From the NCBI GenBank assembly GCA_016717205.1, contig JADKGC010000007.1, forward strand, positions 248,001 through 312,000: a DNA stretch of 64,000 nucleotides, read 5' to 3'. A program made the position numbers and the translations under genes. Under the pieces are notes generated by a model. The model saw nothing but the letters and a program-made list of their open reading frames with translations. It searched no databases and had not been told where the DNA came from. Of the stretch, positions 1-6,675 are shown in pieces. How positions within the stretch are numbered: position 1 is the first letter of the stretch; each line of letters opens with the position of its first letter. This DNA comes from Candidatus Flexifilum breve (lineage in GTDB: Bacteria > Chloroflexota > Anaerolineae > Aggregatilineales > Phototrophicaceae).

Positions 1-597
1 GGATTGCTCACGCTGGCGCGCACCAGCATCGATCAGCACGAATTTCGGCTTTTTCACGAGCGGGGCTTGTGGTATACCCCGGCGGTCATGGACTGGATTC
101 TGCATAAGGGCGTGCTGGTAACCAATCTGACGGTAGCTGGGATGCCGATCACGGTGCTGAACACGCACTTGACCGCCAACTACATGGGTGACTGGACGCG
201 GAACAACCCCTTCGCCAAACAGGAATACACCGAACTAATGCAGATCGCGGAGCTGGTCAACGCGCAGCCCGCCGAACGGTTGGTGATTGTATGTGGCGAT
301 TTCAATATCCCGCGCGGATCCTGGTTGTATGATGAACTGCTCGCCGCGGCGGGGCTGGTTGATCCGCTGAGCGGGGATATGCGTCCGACGTTTCGTCCGT
401 ACAGCGGCATGGGACGACATTATGGGGCGCCGATTGATTTCACACTGTACCGCGCGCCGCAGAATCTTCAGCTAAATGTGGAAGCGGAACTCAAGTTTGA
501 GAGCAAGGTGTCGGTTGAAGGGCGCGTGGCGTTCCTGTCGGATCATCTCGGCATTGAAACGCGCTTCACATGGTCGCACCAGACCGTGACCGCCTAA
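1..597 (+). CDS. Endonuclease/exonuclease/phosphatase-fold protein (C-terminal part)
   Basis: The reading frame is open from the first base, so the true start lies before the window and only about the last 198 residues are seen. The visible part carries hallmarks of the EEP (DNase I-like) metal-dependent phosphodiesterase fold: a VLNTHLTAN segment, the GDFNIPRGS segment with the Asp/Asn pair used in catalysis and metal binding, and a terminal SDHLGIE motif with the catalytic Asp-His. Family members cleave nucleic acid, sphingomyelin or inositol phosphates, and the substrate cannot be chosen from this fragment. The gene converges on the alpha/beta hydrolase gene, with a GC-rich hairpin between them. 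Confidence 0.8.
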   Translation, partial: GLLTLARTSIDQHEFRLFHERGLWYTPAVMDWILHKGVLVTNLTVAGMPITVLNTHLTANYMGDWTRNNPFAKQEYTELMQIAELVNAQPAERLVIVCGDFNIPRGSWLYDELLAAAGLVDPLSGDMRPTFRPYSGMGRHYGAPIDFTLYRAPQNLQLNVEAELKFESKVSVEGRVAFLSDHLGIETRFTWSHQTVTA

Positions 598-601
598 CAA
601 G

Positions 602-623
602 GGGGCGCAGGTGCCTGCGCCCC
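602..623. terminator. Hairpin between convergent genes
   Basis: A perfect inverted repeat (GGGGCGCAGG, TG, CCTGCGCCCC) sits in the 34-bp gap between two convergent stop codons. No clear U-tract follows on either strand, so its role as a bidirectional terminator is inferred from position and stem strength. Confidence 0.6.
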
Positions 624-631
624 AGAATCGA

Positions 632-1444
632 CTAGCTTGCGACGATGCGGTTGAGAAAGGCGCGGACAACTTGCAGATACGCAGCGAACTGATCGCGGCG
701 GACGCTGTGCCCGGCTCCGGCAATGGGCGCGACCTCGATGTGCGGGATGAGCGCTTGCAGGAATGCGATGCCAGTGGGACCGATTGCGGCGCCGACCGCC
801 GGATCGGCGGGGATCAAGAGCGTGGGGCAGGTAATCTTCCCAAAAACCGCCGTCCAATCGAGCGACAGATTGCCGGGCTTGAGCACATTGAGCGCATTCC
901 AACTCAACTGGAGCTTAGAGTCCGCCCACGGCTCAATCTCATCGAGCGACCATCCCGGCGTGGCGACCTGCTGCTCGCTGATGAGCTGCTCGCGTGTTTT
1001 ACTCTTGACGACCGGGATCCAGTCGTTGAAACCGGCAGGCTGCGGCGGAGCTGTCCACCAATCCGGCGGGTCTTCGAGGATGATGGCGCGAGGGACGGTG
1101 GGATAAGTGCCAGTCAGTGTCATCGTGGTGGCCGCGCCCATCGAGTGACCGAGCAAAATCGGCTGCTTCAACCCCAAACCGTGGATGAGGCCAGCTAGAT
1201 CATTGACTTGTGACATCTGATCGTAGCCGTCCTCAGGCGCTTCGGAGAGGCCATGACCCCGCGCGTCGGGCATGATCACGTCAAAGTCGGCTTGCAAGGC
1301 GTCGGCGAGGGGCGTCCAGCACAGGCCATTGTCCGTGAAGCCGTGCGAGAGAACGAGCGGCGGGAGATCACCGCCGGTGCGGGTGTAATGCAGGCGCAGA
1401 CCATTACTGGTCACCTCGCCGGACTGCCAGTTACGCTGAGACAT
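632..1444 (-). CDS. Alpha/beta hydrolase
   Basis: A 270-residue alpha/beta hydrolase-fold enzyme, the usual size for the family, with no signal peptide, so probably cytoplasmic. The nucleophile elbow GHSMGAA (about residue 96) supplies the Ser, LIPADPAVG near 214 offers the acidic residue, and GAGHSVRRD near 246 offers the His. LSHGFTDNG near 33 is the oxyanion-hole HG motif and HGLSEAPEDG is the common cap-entry segment. The ATG is preceded by GGAGG at a 6-nt spacing. The substrate (ester, epoxide or lactone) cannot be told from sequence. It lies just downstream of the acetyltransferase on the same strand. Confidence 0.85.
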   Translation of the reverse strand: MSQRNWQSGEVTSNGLRLHYTRTGGDLPPLVLSHGFTDNGLCWTPLADALQADFDVIMPDARGHGLSEAPEDGYDQMSQVNDLAGLIHGLGLKQPILLGHSMGAATTMTLTGTYPTVPRAIILEDPPDWWTAPPQPAGFNDWIPVVKSKTREQLISEQQVATPGWSLDEIEPWADSKLQLSWNALNVLKPGNLSLDWTAVFGKITCPTLLIPADPAVGAAIGPTGIAFLQALIPHIEVAPIAGAGHSVRRDQFAAYLQVVRAFLNRIVAS

Positions 1445-1507
1445 GGCTAACCTCCAAAGGGTGCGGCGACGCGCTGACCGGGTAACTGCGAGTCAGCGCG
1501 TCGTGGT

Positions 1508-2776
1508 CTAGTAATTGGTGAAGATGAAGCTGTTCAGTTTAGGGAACAGCACATCGGCAAGCTGCTGGTTGCGTCCCCAAATCCCGACATCCGGATACAT
1601 CGACCGCAGTTCGGCGCGGCTGCGGTAGCCTAACACGAGCGGTGCGAGCAGCAGTGGCGGCAAACGGAAGCCCCACGTATCACTCGCGCCAATGGACTGA
1701 ACGGAGATGAGTTTACCGCGTTCGAACTGCAATTCGACGGTGTCGCGGTACAAATTGATAGGCAGGGTTTCAGTCAAGTCGGCAAACAAGCTGGCGGCGA
1801 GACGACGTTCCAATACGGGCGTCAGTTTCCGCAGCAGACGAGCCGCATCCGGAACATGAATTTGCCAGGAGTAGTCGTCGCGTAAGGCTGCGCCATATGG
1901 CCGACCCGCTTGCACCAGATCGCTGGTGGCGGGCAGATTGAGGCGGACGTAGGGTTTACCGCGTTCCGCCGCGATGTGCTTAAGCCATCCGAACAGTCCG
2001 TCCGCAGTGGCAGCGCTCAAGCGCGCTGTTTCACTGACGATCAGGCCGTCGCCGAAGCCCTGCTTCGGCAGGCTGCAGTAGCCGGTCGCCTCATTCGCCT
2101 CATCGAGGATGAGCCAGACCTCGATCTCGGTTGCCGTGCCGACACTGTTTTCGAGCAGGTACTGCCAGTCTGCGGCGGAGCGCACAGTCGTGATGTCGAG
2201 GTGGCGCGTGGCGTCAGCGTAGAGATCCATGAGCGCGGGAATGTCAGCACGGTCAGCGCGGCGCGTGCGCAGGGGCTGATCGGGGTTTCCGTCAGGCAGG
2301 CGGCGGAGTTCCAGCTCCCAGTGCAATTCGAGGGGTATGGCGTACTCATAGCCGAACTGACGATAGAAGTACGGAATGCCTTGAATGTGGCTGAGATCGA
2401 ACTCGTCGCGCGCGAGCAGGGCTTTGAAACGCTGGTCGAGCGCGCGGATGAGGCCGCGATTTCGGTAGTCGGGATGCGTGCTGACAATACCCATCTCCGC
2501 CGAGCGGAGCCTTACTTCTTCGCAGCGCCACGTCCACGGAATGAGGCAGAGTGATGAGACAATTGCGCCGCTGGAAGTGTCTTCAATGTACAGCCAGTCA
2601 TAGGGACGGGCGGCGCGATGCTGGCGAATCAGAGCGCGCGACATGGTGCCAACATCAGTGCCGAAGCTGCTGGCATTGAACGCGGCGAGGCGCTCGGCGT
2701 CAGCGGCATCACGGATAGAGCGAAGTACAAGCGAGTTATCGAGGGGTTGGTGGAAGGGGGAATAGGCGTTGAACAC
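1508..2776 (-). CDS. GNAT-family N-acetyltransferase, Eis-like
   Basis: An acetyl-CoA-dependent acyltransferase. The central GNAT signature is visible: AEMGIVSTHPDYRNRGLIRA contains the R-x-x-G-x-(I/A) pyrophosphate loop, followed by a short FYRQFGYE motif typical of multi-domain Eis-like proteins, and a long C-terminal region that could include a second GNAT fold and a sterol-carrier-like domain. About 422 residues matches Eis-type proteins (about 400). The open frame reaches a TTG at 2830, but that TTG lies inside a TTGACA promoter-like hexamer. A GTG at 2776 has AAGGAG nine bases upstream, so I chose it. The substrate is unknown; Eis relatives acetylate amines on aminoglycosides or proteins. 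Confidence 0.75.
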   Translation of the reverse strand: MFNAYSPFHQPLDNSLVLRSIRDAADAERLAAFNASSFGTDVGTMSRALIRQHRAARPYDWLYIEDTSSGAIVSSLCLIPWTWRCEEVRLRSAEMGIVSTHPDYRNRGLIRALDQRFKALLARDEFDLSHIQGIPYFYRQFGYEYAIPLELHWELELRRLPDGNPDQPLRTRRADRADIPALMDLYADATRHLDITTVRSAADWQYLLENSVGTATEIEVWLILDEANEATGYCSLPKQGFGDGLIVSETARLSAATADGLFGWLKHIAAERGKPYVRLNLPATSDLVQAGRPYGAALRDDYSWQIHVPDAARLLRKLTPVLERRLAASLFADLTETLPINLYRDTVELQFERGKLISVQSIGASDTWGFRLPPLLLAPLVLGYRSRAELRSMYPDVGIWGRNQQLADVLFPKLNSFIFTNY

Positions 2777-2838
2777 CGCAGGTGACTCCTTGAGGTCAGG
2801 TACAGTTTGCAATTGGGTGAGAATTGTCAAGGAAGCAC

Positions 2839-2860
2839 AAAAACCAGCGTCAGTGCTGGT
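2839..2860 (-). terminator. Short intrinsic terminator upstream of the GNAT gene
   Basis: On the minus strand a 6-bp stem (ACCAGC / GCTGGT around ACTGAC) runs into five T residues. It lies between the small transcription unit near 3.1 kb and the acetyltransferase start, so it would block read-through into the latter. The stem is short, hence moderate confidence. Confidence 0.45.
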
Positions 2861-2984
2861 GGAGGGGCTGCGCCGGATTGTGCGAGTTCCGGCTTAGAGG
2901 ACTTGAGCCATACCTGTAGTCAACATGGAGGTAAGTGTAGCGAGCACGGGACGATTCGTCAACGCCGGGGTGCGTAGGATGGAC

Positions 2985-3023
2985 AAAAAACAAGTGCGCT
3001 GACCTTTGGATGGTCAACGCACT
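2985..3023 (-). terminator. Strong intrinsic terminator of the small transcription unit
   Basis: On the minus strand AGTGCG-T-TGACC pairs with GGTCA-G-CGCACT around a 7-nt loop, with one mismatch, and is followed by TG and six T residues. It is the last of three successive hairpins and gives the small unit a defined 3' end. Confidence 0.75.
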
Positions 3024-3068
3024 CATGTTGGAACTTCGCCGTAAACCTCGTTCCGAGGTTTATGCCCC

Positions 3069-3128
3069 TTAAGCCGCAAGGGGCGAAAGGGCAAGCATAT
3101 GCGATTGTTCTTCGTCTAGCACAATCAT
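3069..3128 (-). CDS. Candidate 19-residue small protein or leader peptide
   Basis: This short frame reads MIVLDEEQSHMLALSPLAA. An AGAAAGGG purine run ends 11 nt before the ATG, slightly far for a ribosome-binding site. The UAA stop falls in the loop and 3' arm of the first hairpin, so ribosomes finishing translation would cover that stem, as in attenuation leaders. No run of one amino acid codon is present that would suggest classical amino-acid attenuation. An even shorter ATG-CAA-CAA-AAG-TAG frame lies just upstream at 3160. It is uncertain whether either is translated. Confidence 0.35.
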   Translation of the reverse strand: MIVLDEEQSHMLALSPLAA

Positions 3129-3170
3129 AGGCTCGGTGTCCCTTTCTACTTTTGTTGCATTACTGATTCC

Positions 3171-3198
3171 ATTATGCGCCGATTTTTGGGACTGTCAA
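3171..3198 (-). promoter_or_regulatory. Near-consensus sigma-70-type promoter
   Basis: On the minus strand the -35 hexamer is TTGACA (3198-3193), the spacer is 16 bp, and the -10 hexamer is CATAAT (3176-3171), 11 of 12 consensus bases. It lies just after the stop codon of the acetoacetate-decarboxylase-like gene and points to the small unit, not to any long gene next to it. Confidence 0.65.
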
Positions 3199-3225
3199 CA
3201 AGCAGCTTGCGTAGTCAGCGACCTG

Positions 3226-4062
3226 TCAGCGCGGATTAAGGTAGACGAATTTGAAGCCGGTCATGAATTGGATAATCTGCGGTCGGAATCCGAGGTTAGC
3301 GTAGGGCAGGGCGCTAATTGTGAGTAGATCGGTCGATGCGTCGAATTCGCGGACGATATTCGTGGCGTTTTTCGTATAGGCTTCGGCAACGCCATTGTAC
3401 GTCAGACCAACGCCGAGTGGGTTCACGACTTGCATACGAACGGCGGGTTGCCAGGTAACCTGAAGGCTTCGGAGAAACCCCATCTGTGACAGCAGAGCGC
3501 GAGTCAGGGCGGGACTGGTGCGGGATGGCACCGCAAGCTGCCCGTGAAGAAGCGCTTGACCCGTTGATGAGTCGGCGAAGCTGAAACTTGCGCTGGTTGT
3601 TGTGTGGACGATCTGGCTCGTCGTCGATCGGGCATTGAGGCTGAGAAGTTCGCGATTGTAGGCGACGACCTTCGGAGTGTTATTCCACAACCCATGACAG
3701 AGCATTTGTAGATCGGGGCGCGTGAGCATGGCAGAGAGCAGTCCGACCGGGTGGGCAGGGATGGGCGCGGACGCACCACGTGAGACGAAGATCGAGAATT
3801 GGAGCTCATGGTGCGGATCGAGACTGGCGTCGACAAAATCACAGATCCAGATGCCCATCAACGCACGATCGTCCGTTGTCCGGAGTGGGGTGAGTTGTTC
3901 GGTGCGCAGCAGATCAGTGACCGCGGAAAGATCCGCGGTGCCACCGACAAAAATGCCGGAACCATCGTAAATGTGGTAGGGGACAGGGACAATGCCGACC
4001 GATAGTTGCGCGGTGCTGGTCAGCGGAAAGCGTTTGAAGAGAGCGTGATGGCGGGCTGACAT
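3226..4062 (-). CDS. Acetoacetate decarboxylase superfamily-like protein
   Basis: A 278-residue soluble protein. The fold hints are an early VPVPYHIYDGSGIFVGG strand-rich part, a central DFVDASLDPHHELQFSIFV strand pair, and LWNNTPKVVAY near residue 130. That last segment resembles the YPK segment in which acetoacetate decarboxylases carry their Schiff-base lysine. Length is close to the family (about 245-280). If the resemblance holds, it may act on a beta-keto acid or a related small molecule, but many members of this superfamily are not decarboxylases. It is transcribed divergently from the GH20 gene, and no operon partner is seen. Function is uncertain; the family call rests on pattern recognition only. 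Confidence 0.45.
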   Translation of the reverse strand: MSARHHALFKRFPLTSTAQLSVGIVPVPYHIYDGSGIFVGGTADLSAVTDLLRTEQLTPLRTTDDRALMGIWICDFVDASLDPHHELQFSIFVSRGASAPIPAHPVGLLSAMLTRPDLQMLCHGLWNNTPKVVAYNRELLSLNARSTTSQIVHTTTSASFSFADSSTGQALLHGQLAVPSRTSPALTRALLSQMGFLRSLQVTWQPAVRMQVVNPLGVGLTYNGVAEAYTKNATNIVREFDASTDLLTISALPYANLGFRPQIIQFMTGFKFVYLNPR

Positions 4063-4218
4063 GGAGTGTATCCGTTAGGACTATGAATGCAACGTCGCTC
4101 ATTTAAGCGCATTCGAACCGGGCACGCAAATTCAAACCAATTCGTTCGCATTTTGACCGGATTGCGGTATGGTTGACGGCAACGCTAGGAACATTGTAAG
4201 GCGAAAAACGATTTCATC

Positions 4219-5961
4219 ATGCATGTGAAAACACCTCTCCTTTTGCCGATACCCCGCCAGCTCGAACTCCGTGACGGGACCTTTAACGGCAATCCACTTG
4301 AAGTTTTGGTTACAGTCCATGATTCGAGCATTTCAGAACAGGGTTACCACCTCACGGTGGCCGCGGATGGTGTGACGCTGCGGCACAGCACTCCCGTCGG
4401 CGCACACTATGGACGGCTGACGCTCGATCAACTAATGCAGCAGTATGGGAACGCGCTCCCGGCGCTGGTGATCGATGACGCGCCGGATTTCCCGCGCCGC
4501 GGTGTGATGCTTGATTGCAGTCGGGATCGTGTCCAGCGGATGGAGACGCTCTATGCGTTGATCGATAAGCTGGCGGCCTGGAAAATCAACGAACTGCAGT
4601 TGTACATGGAGCACACCTTTGCCTACACCGGGCATGAAGAGGTGTGGAAAGATGCGTCGCCGTTCACAGCAGAGGAAGTGCAGGCTCTCGACGCTTACTG
4701 CAACGAACGGTACATCGATCTCGTGCCGTGCCAGAGCTGTCTCGGCCACATGGAGCGCTGGTTGAAGCACCCGCGCTATCGAGACCTCGCCGAAAAGCCT
4801 GAGGGCTTCATCGCGCCGTGGGATGTCATGAATACGCTGCGACCACCCGCAACGCTCGATCCCTCTGATCCGCGCAGTTTTGAGCTGGTCGCCGCGCTGT
4901 TTGACGAATTGGTACCAAATTTCAGCAGCGAGTTCGTCAATATCTGCGATGATGAGCCGTTTGAGCTGGGGATGGGCAAGAATGCCGCACTGGTCGCCGA
5001 AAAGGGCGGACGCGTATATCTGGATTACCTGCTGAAGCTGTATCACCACATCACGGCGAAGGGCAAGCGCGTCCAGTTCTGGGCGGACATCATCACGCAG
5101 CACCCGGATCTGGTGCCGGAATTGCCGAAAGACATCATTCCGCTGGTGTGGGGCTACGAAGACTATGAGCCCGCTGAAACCCAATGTCAGATGGTCAGCG
5201 CGTCCGGTTTGCCATTTTACGTGTGTCCGGGGACATCAAGCTGGAACACGGTCGCCGGGCGCACTGACAACGCGATGGGGAATCTGCGGCGAGCCGCGGA
5301 GCATGGTCTCAAATATCATGCGGTCGGTTACCTGAATACAGATTGGGGCGATAACGGCCATTGGCAGGCGCTGCCCGTCAGTTACCTAGGGTTTGCGTAC
5401 GGCGCAGGGGTGAGTTGGTGCTATGCGGCCAATGTCGACATGGATGTTCCCGCGACGCTAAATCGGTTTGCCTTCGACGATGCGGCGGACGTCATGGGGC
5501 AGGTGGCCTATGACTTGGGCAACATCTACAAGCTGATCCCGCTGCCACAGCGCAACAGTCAATGGTTGTTTCAAATGCTCCAGAGTTCAGATGCGCGCAA
5601 TGCAGAACGGTACGAGAAACATGCCGATCCGAGCCAACCACTGCCAGTTCATGTGGTCGGCGGGGCGATGGAGCAAATTGAGGTGATTCTGGGTCGCATC
5701 GAAGCGGCACGACTGCGTAATCCGAAAGAAGATGGGCTGGTCAAAGAAGAGTTCAAAGTGGCGGGCGAACTGCTCCTCCATGGGGCGAAGCGCTTGCTGC
5801 GGCAGTTTGGCGAAGCCCCAGAGCTGGACGCAGACCTATACACGGAACTCAGTGAACTGGTCGAACGCCAGCGGGCGCTGTGGCTCCAACGGAGCCGCCC
5901 CGGTGGTCTGAACGACAGCCTCAAGTGGTTTGAAGACGCCTTAAGCAGCTACCAGAAGTAA
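4219..5961 (+). CDS. Family 20 glycoside hydrolase (beta-N-acetylhexosaminidase-like)
   Basis: A 580-residue protein with the GH20 layout: an N-terminal alpha/beta GH20b-like domain (to about residue 95), then a TIM barrel opening with FPRRGVMLDCSRDR. The barrel shows the INELQLYMEHTF strand, LVPCQSCLGHM, and NICDDEPFELG near residue 238, where an Asp-Glu pair would polarise the N-acetyl group and act as acid. No signal peptide is visible, so it probably acts on imported chito-oligosaccharides or recycled peptidoglycan sugars. A C-terminal helical domain (from about 430) is typical of cytoplasmic GH20 relatives. It is a single-gene unit followed by a terminator. The exact sugar is not determinable. 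Confidence 0.8.
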   Translation: MHVKTPLLLPIPRQLELRDGTFNGNPLEVLVTVHDSSISEQGYHLTVAADGVTLRHSTPVGAHYGRLTLDQLMQQYGNALPALVIDDAPDFPRRGVMLDCSRDRVQRMETLYALIDKLAAWKINELQLYMEHTFAYTGHEEVWKDASPFTAEEVQALDAYCNERYIDLVPCQSCLGHMERWLKHPRYRDLAEKPEGFIAPWDVMNTLRPPATLDPSDPRSFELVAALFDELVPNFSSEFVNICDDEPFELGMGKNAALVAEKGGRVYLDYLLKLYHHITAKGKRVQFWADIITQHPDLVPELPKDIIPLVWGYEDYEPAETQCQMVSASGLPFYVCPGTSSWNTVAGRTDNAMGNLRRAAEHGLKYHAVGYLNTDWGDNGHWQALPVSYLGFAYGAGVSWCYAANVDMDVPATLNRFAFDDAADVMGQVAYDLGNIYKLIPLPQRNSQWLFQMLQSSDARNAERYEKHADPSQPLPVHVVGGAMEQIEVILGRIEAARLRNPKEDGLVKEEFKVAGELLLHGAKRLLRQFGEAPELDADLYTELSELVERQRALWLQRSRPGGLNDSLKWFEDALSSYQK

Positions 5962-5970
5962 AGTGATTTC

Positions 5971-6002
5971 ACCGGGGCTGGCACGCGCTCAGCCCTGGTT
6001 TT
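5971..6002 (+). terminator. Intrinsic terminator after the GH20 gene
   Basis: ACCGGGGCTG pairs with CAGCCCTGGT (one G-T wobble) around GCACGCGCT and runs into TTTT, ten bases after the GH20 stop codon. Confidence 0.7.
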
Positions 6003-6050
6003 GCTCCTCTGTGGATCACATCAAAACACATTAACACGCATGCCCCGCTA

Positions 6051-6078
6051 TTGACAGCGCTGATCAACCTGCTAGAAT
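6051..6078 (+). promoter_or_regulatory. Promoter of the PadR-MFS operon
   Basis: TTGACA (6051-6056), a 16-bp spacer, then TAGAAT (6073-6078) match the housekeeping consensus at 11 of 12 positions. The predicted start near 6085 lies just before the palindrome at 6088-6103. Confidence 0.7.
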
Positions 6079-6087
6079 TTCGACTTA

Positions 6088-6103
6088 TAGTCAAAGTTGA
6101 CTA
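6088..6103 (+). promoter_or_regulatory. Candidate PadR operator palindrome
   Basis: TAGTCAA-AG-TTGACTA is a perfect 7-bp inverted repeat over the start of transcription of a PadR gene. Autorepression is the usual arrangement in this family, so it is the obvious binding site; the assignment is inferred from position. Confidence 0.55.
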
Positions 6104-6114
6104 ATCAGAATTGA

Positions 6115-6621
6115 GTGAATATGGAACGCGAGCTGCTGCTCCTCGGTTTGCTGCGCCGGGCTGACATGCATGGCTACCAGCTACATGAGTTCATCAATCA
6201 AAATATGGGGTCGTGTGTCGACTTGAAGAAGCCGACCGCGTATTTTCTTCTCGATAAAATGGCGGAGAAGGGTTGGATTACGCAGACGGAAATGCAAGAG
6301 GGCAATCGCCCGCCGCGGCGCGTGTATCAGGTAACGGCCGAGGGTGAAGCCGTATTTCAGCGACTGCTGCGGCAAAACCTCACCGAACATCATCCTGCGC
6401 GGTTTACAGGGGACATCGGTCTGACGTTTCTCGATGTGCTGCCGCCGCAAGAGGCGTGCGAACTTCTGCAGGTACGCCGAATGGCTCTCGCCGACGAGCT
6501 GGAAGGCGTGCGCGCGATTCCCGTCCATGCAGGCAGCTCGCAGTTGGTGATTGAGCACCGAGCACGCCATCTACAAACGGAATTGGATTGGCTGGATGAG
6601 GTGATCGCCCGGTTAGGGTAA
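6115..6621 (+). CDS. PadR-family transcriptional regulator
   Basis: A 168-residue winged-helix repressor. The N-terminal half reads LLLLGLLRRADMHGYQLHE, the PadR start with its conserved GY-L pattern, then PTAYFLLDKMAEKGWI (recognition helix) and RRVYQVTAEGEAVF (wing). The C-terminal half is the helical dimerisation part of the PadR-like AphA type. The GTG at 6115 gives MNMEREL; an ATG two codons later (6121) is an equally good start. It is the first gene of an operon with an MFS exporter 54 bp downstream. This arrangement normally means ligand-relieved repression of efflux. The operator is proposed at 6088-6103. Confidence 0.9.
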   Translation: MNMERELLLLGLLRRADMHGYQLHEFINQNMGSCVDLKKPTAYFLLDKMAEKGWITQTEMQEGNRPPRRVYQVTAEGEAVFQRLLRQNLTEHHPARFTGDIGLTFLDVLPPQEACELLQVRRMALADELEGVRAIPVHAGSSQLVIEHRARHLQTELDWLDEVIARLG

Positions 6622-6675
6622 GCAGGACACCTTTGTCAGCGTTAATGGGATAGGAGCAGAGGGAAGACAGGGCAC

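Larger units (their letters stand above)
2985..3165 (-). ncRNA. Candidate short transcript (about 180 nt) with three hairpins
   Basis: Positions 2777-3225 hold no long gene. On the minus strand a near-consensus promoter (3198-3171) would start RNA near 3165, and a terminator stops it near 2985. In between, after about 80 nt that include a 19-codon reading frame, come three consecutive stem-loops: GCCCCTT/AAGGGGC (3084-3064), a 9-bp CG-capped stem TAAACCTCG/CGAGGTTTA (3062-3042), and the terminator stem. The unit could be a small regulatory RNA, a small-protein mRNA, or an attenuated leader for the acetyltransferase gene. The sequence does not decide between them, and I do not recognise a known RNA family. 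Confidence 0.5.

Noticed and set aside
2777..2830. Eighteen-codon N-terminal extension of the acetyltransferase from a TTG.
   Set aside because: The TTG is part of a TTGACA hexamer and lacks a ribosome-binding site, whereas the GTG at 2776 has AAGGAG at ideal spacing.
3136..3327. A 63-codon plus-strand open frame across the gap near 3.2 kb.
   Set aside because: It runs through the proposed minus-strand promoter and into the downstream gene, has no ribosome-binding site and gives no recognisable protein.
4085..4140. GGTTCGAATGC on the minus strand resembles a tRNA T-arm.
   Set aside because: No acceptor, D- or anticodon stems can be built around it; it is taken as chance.
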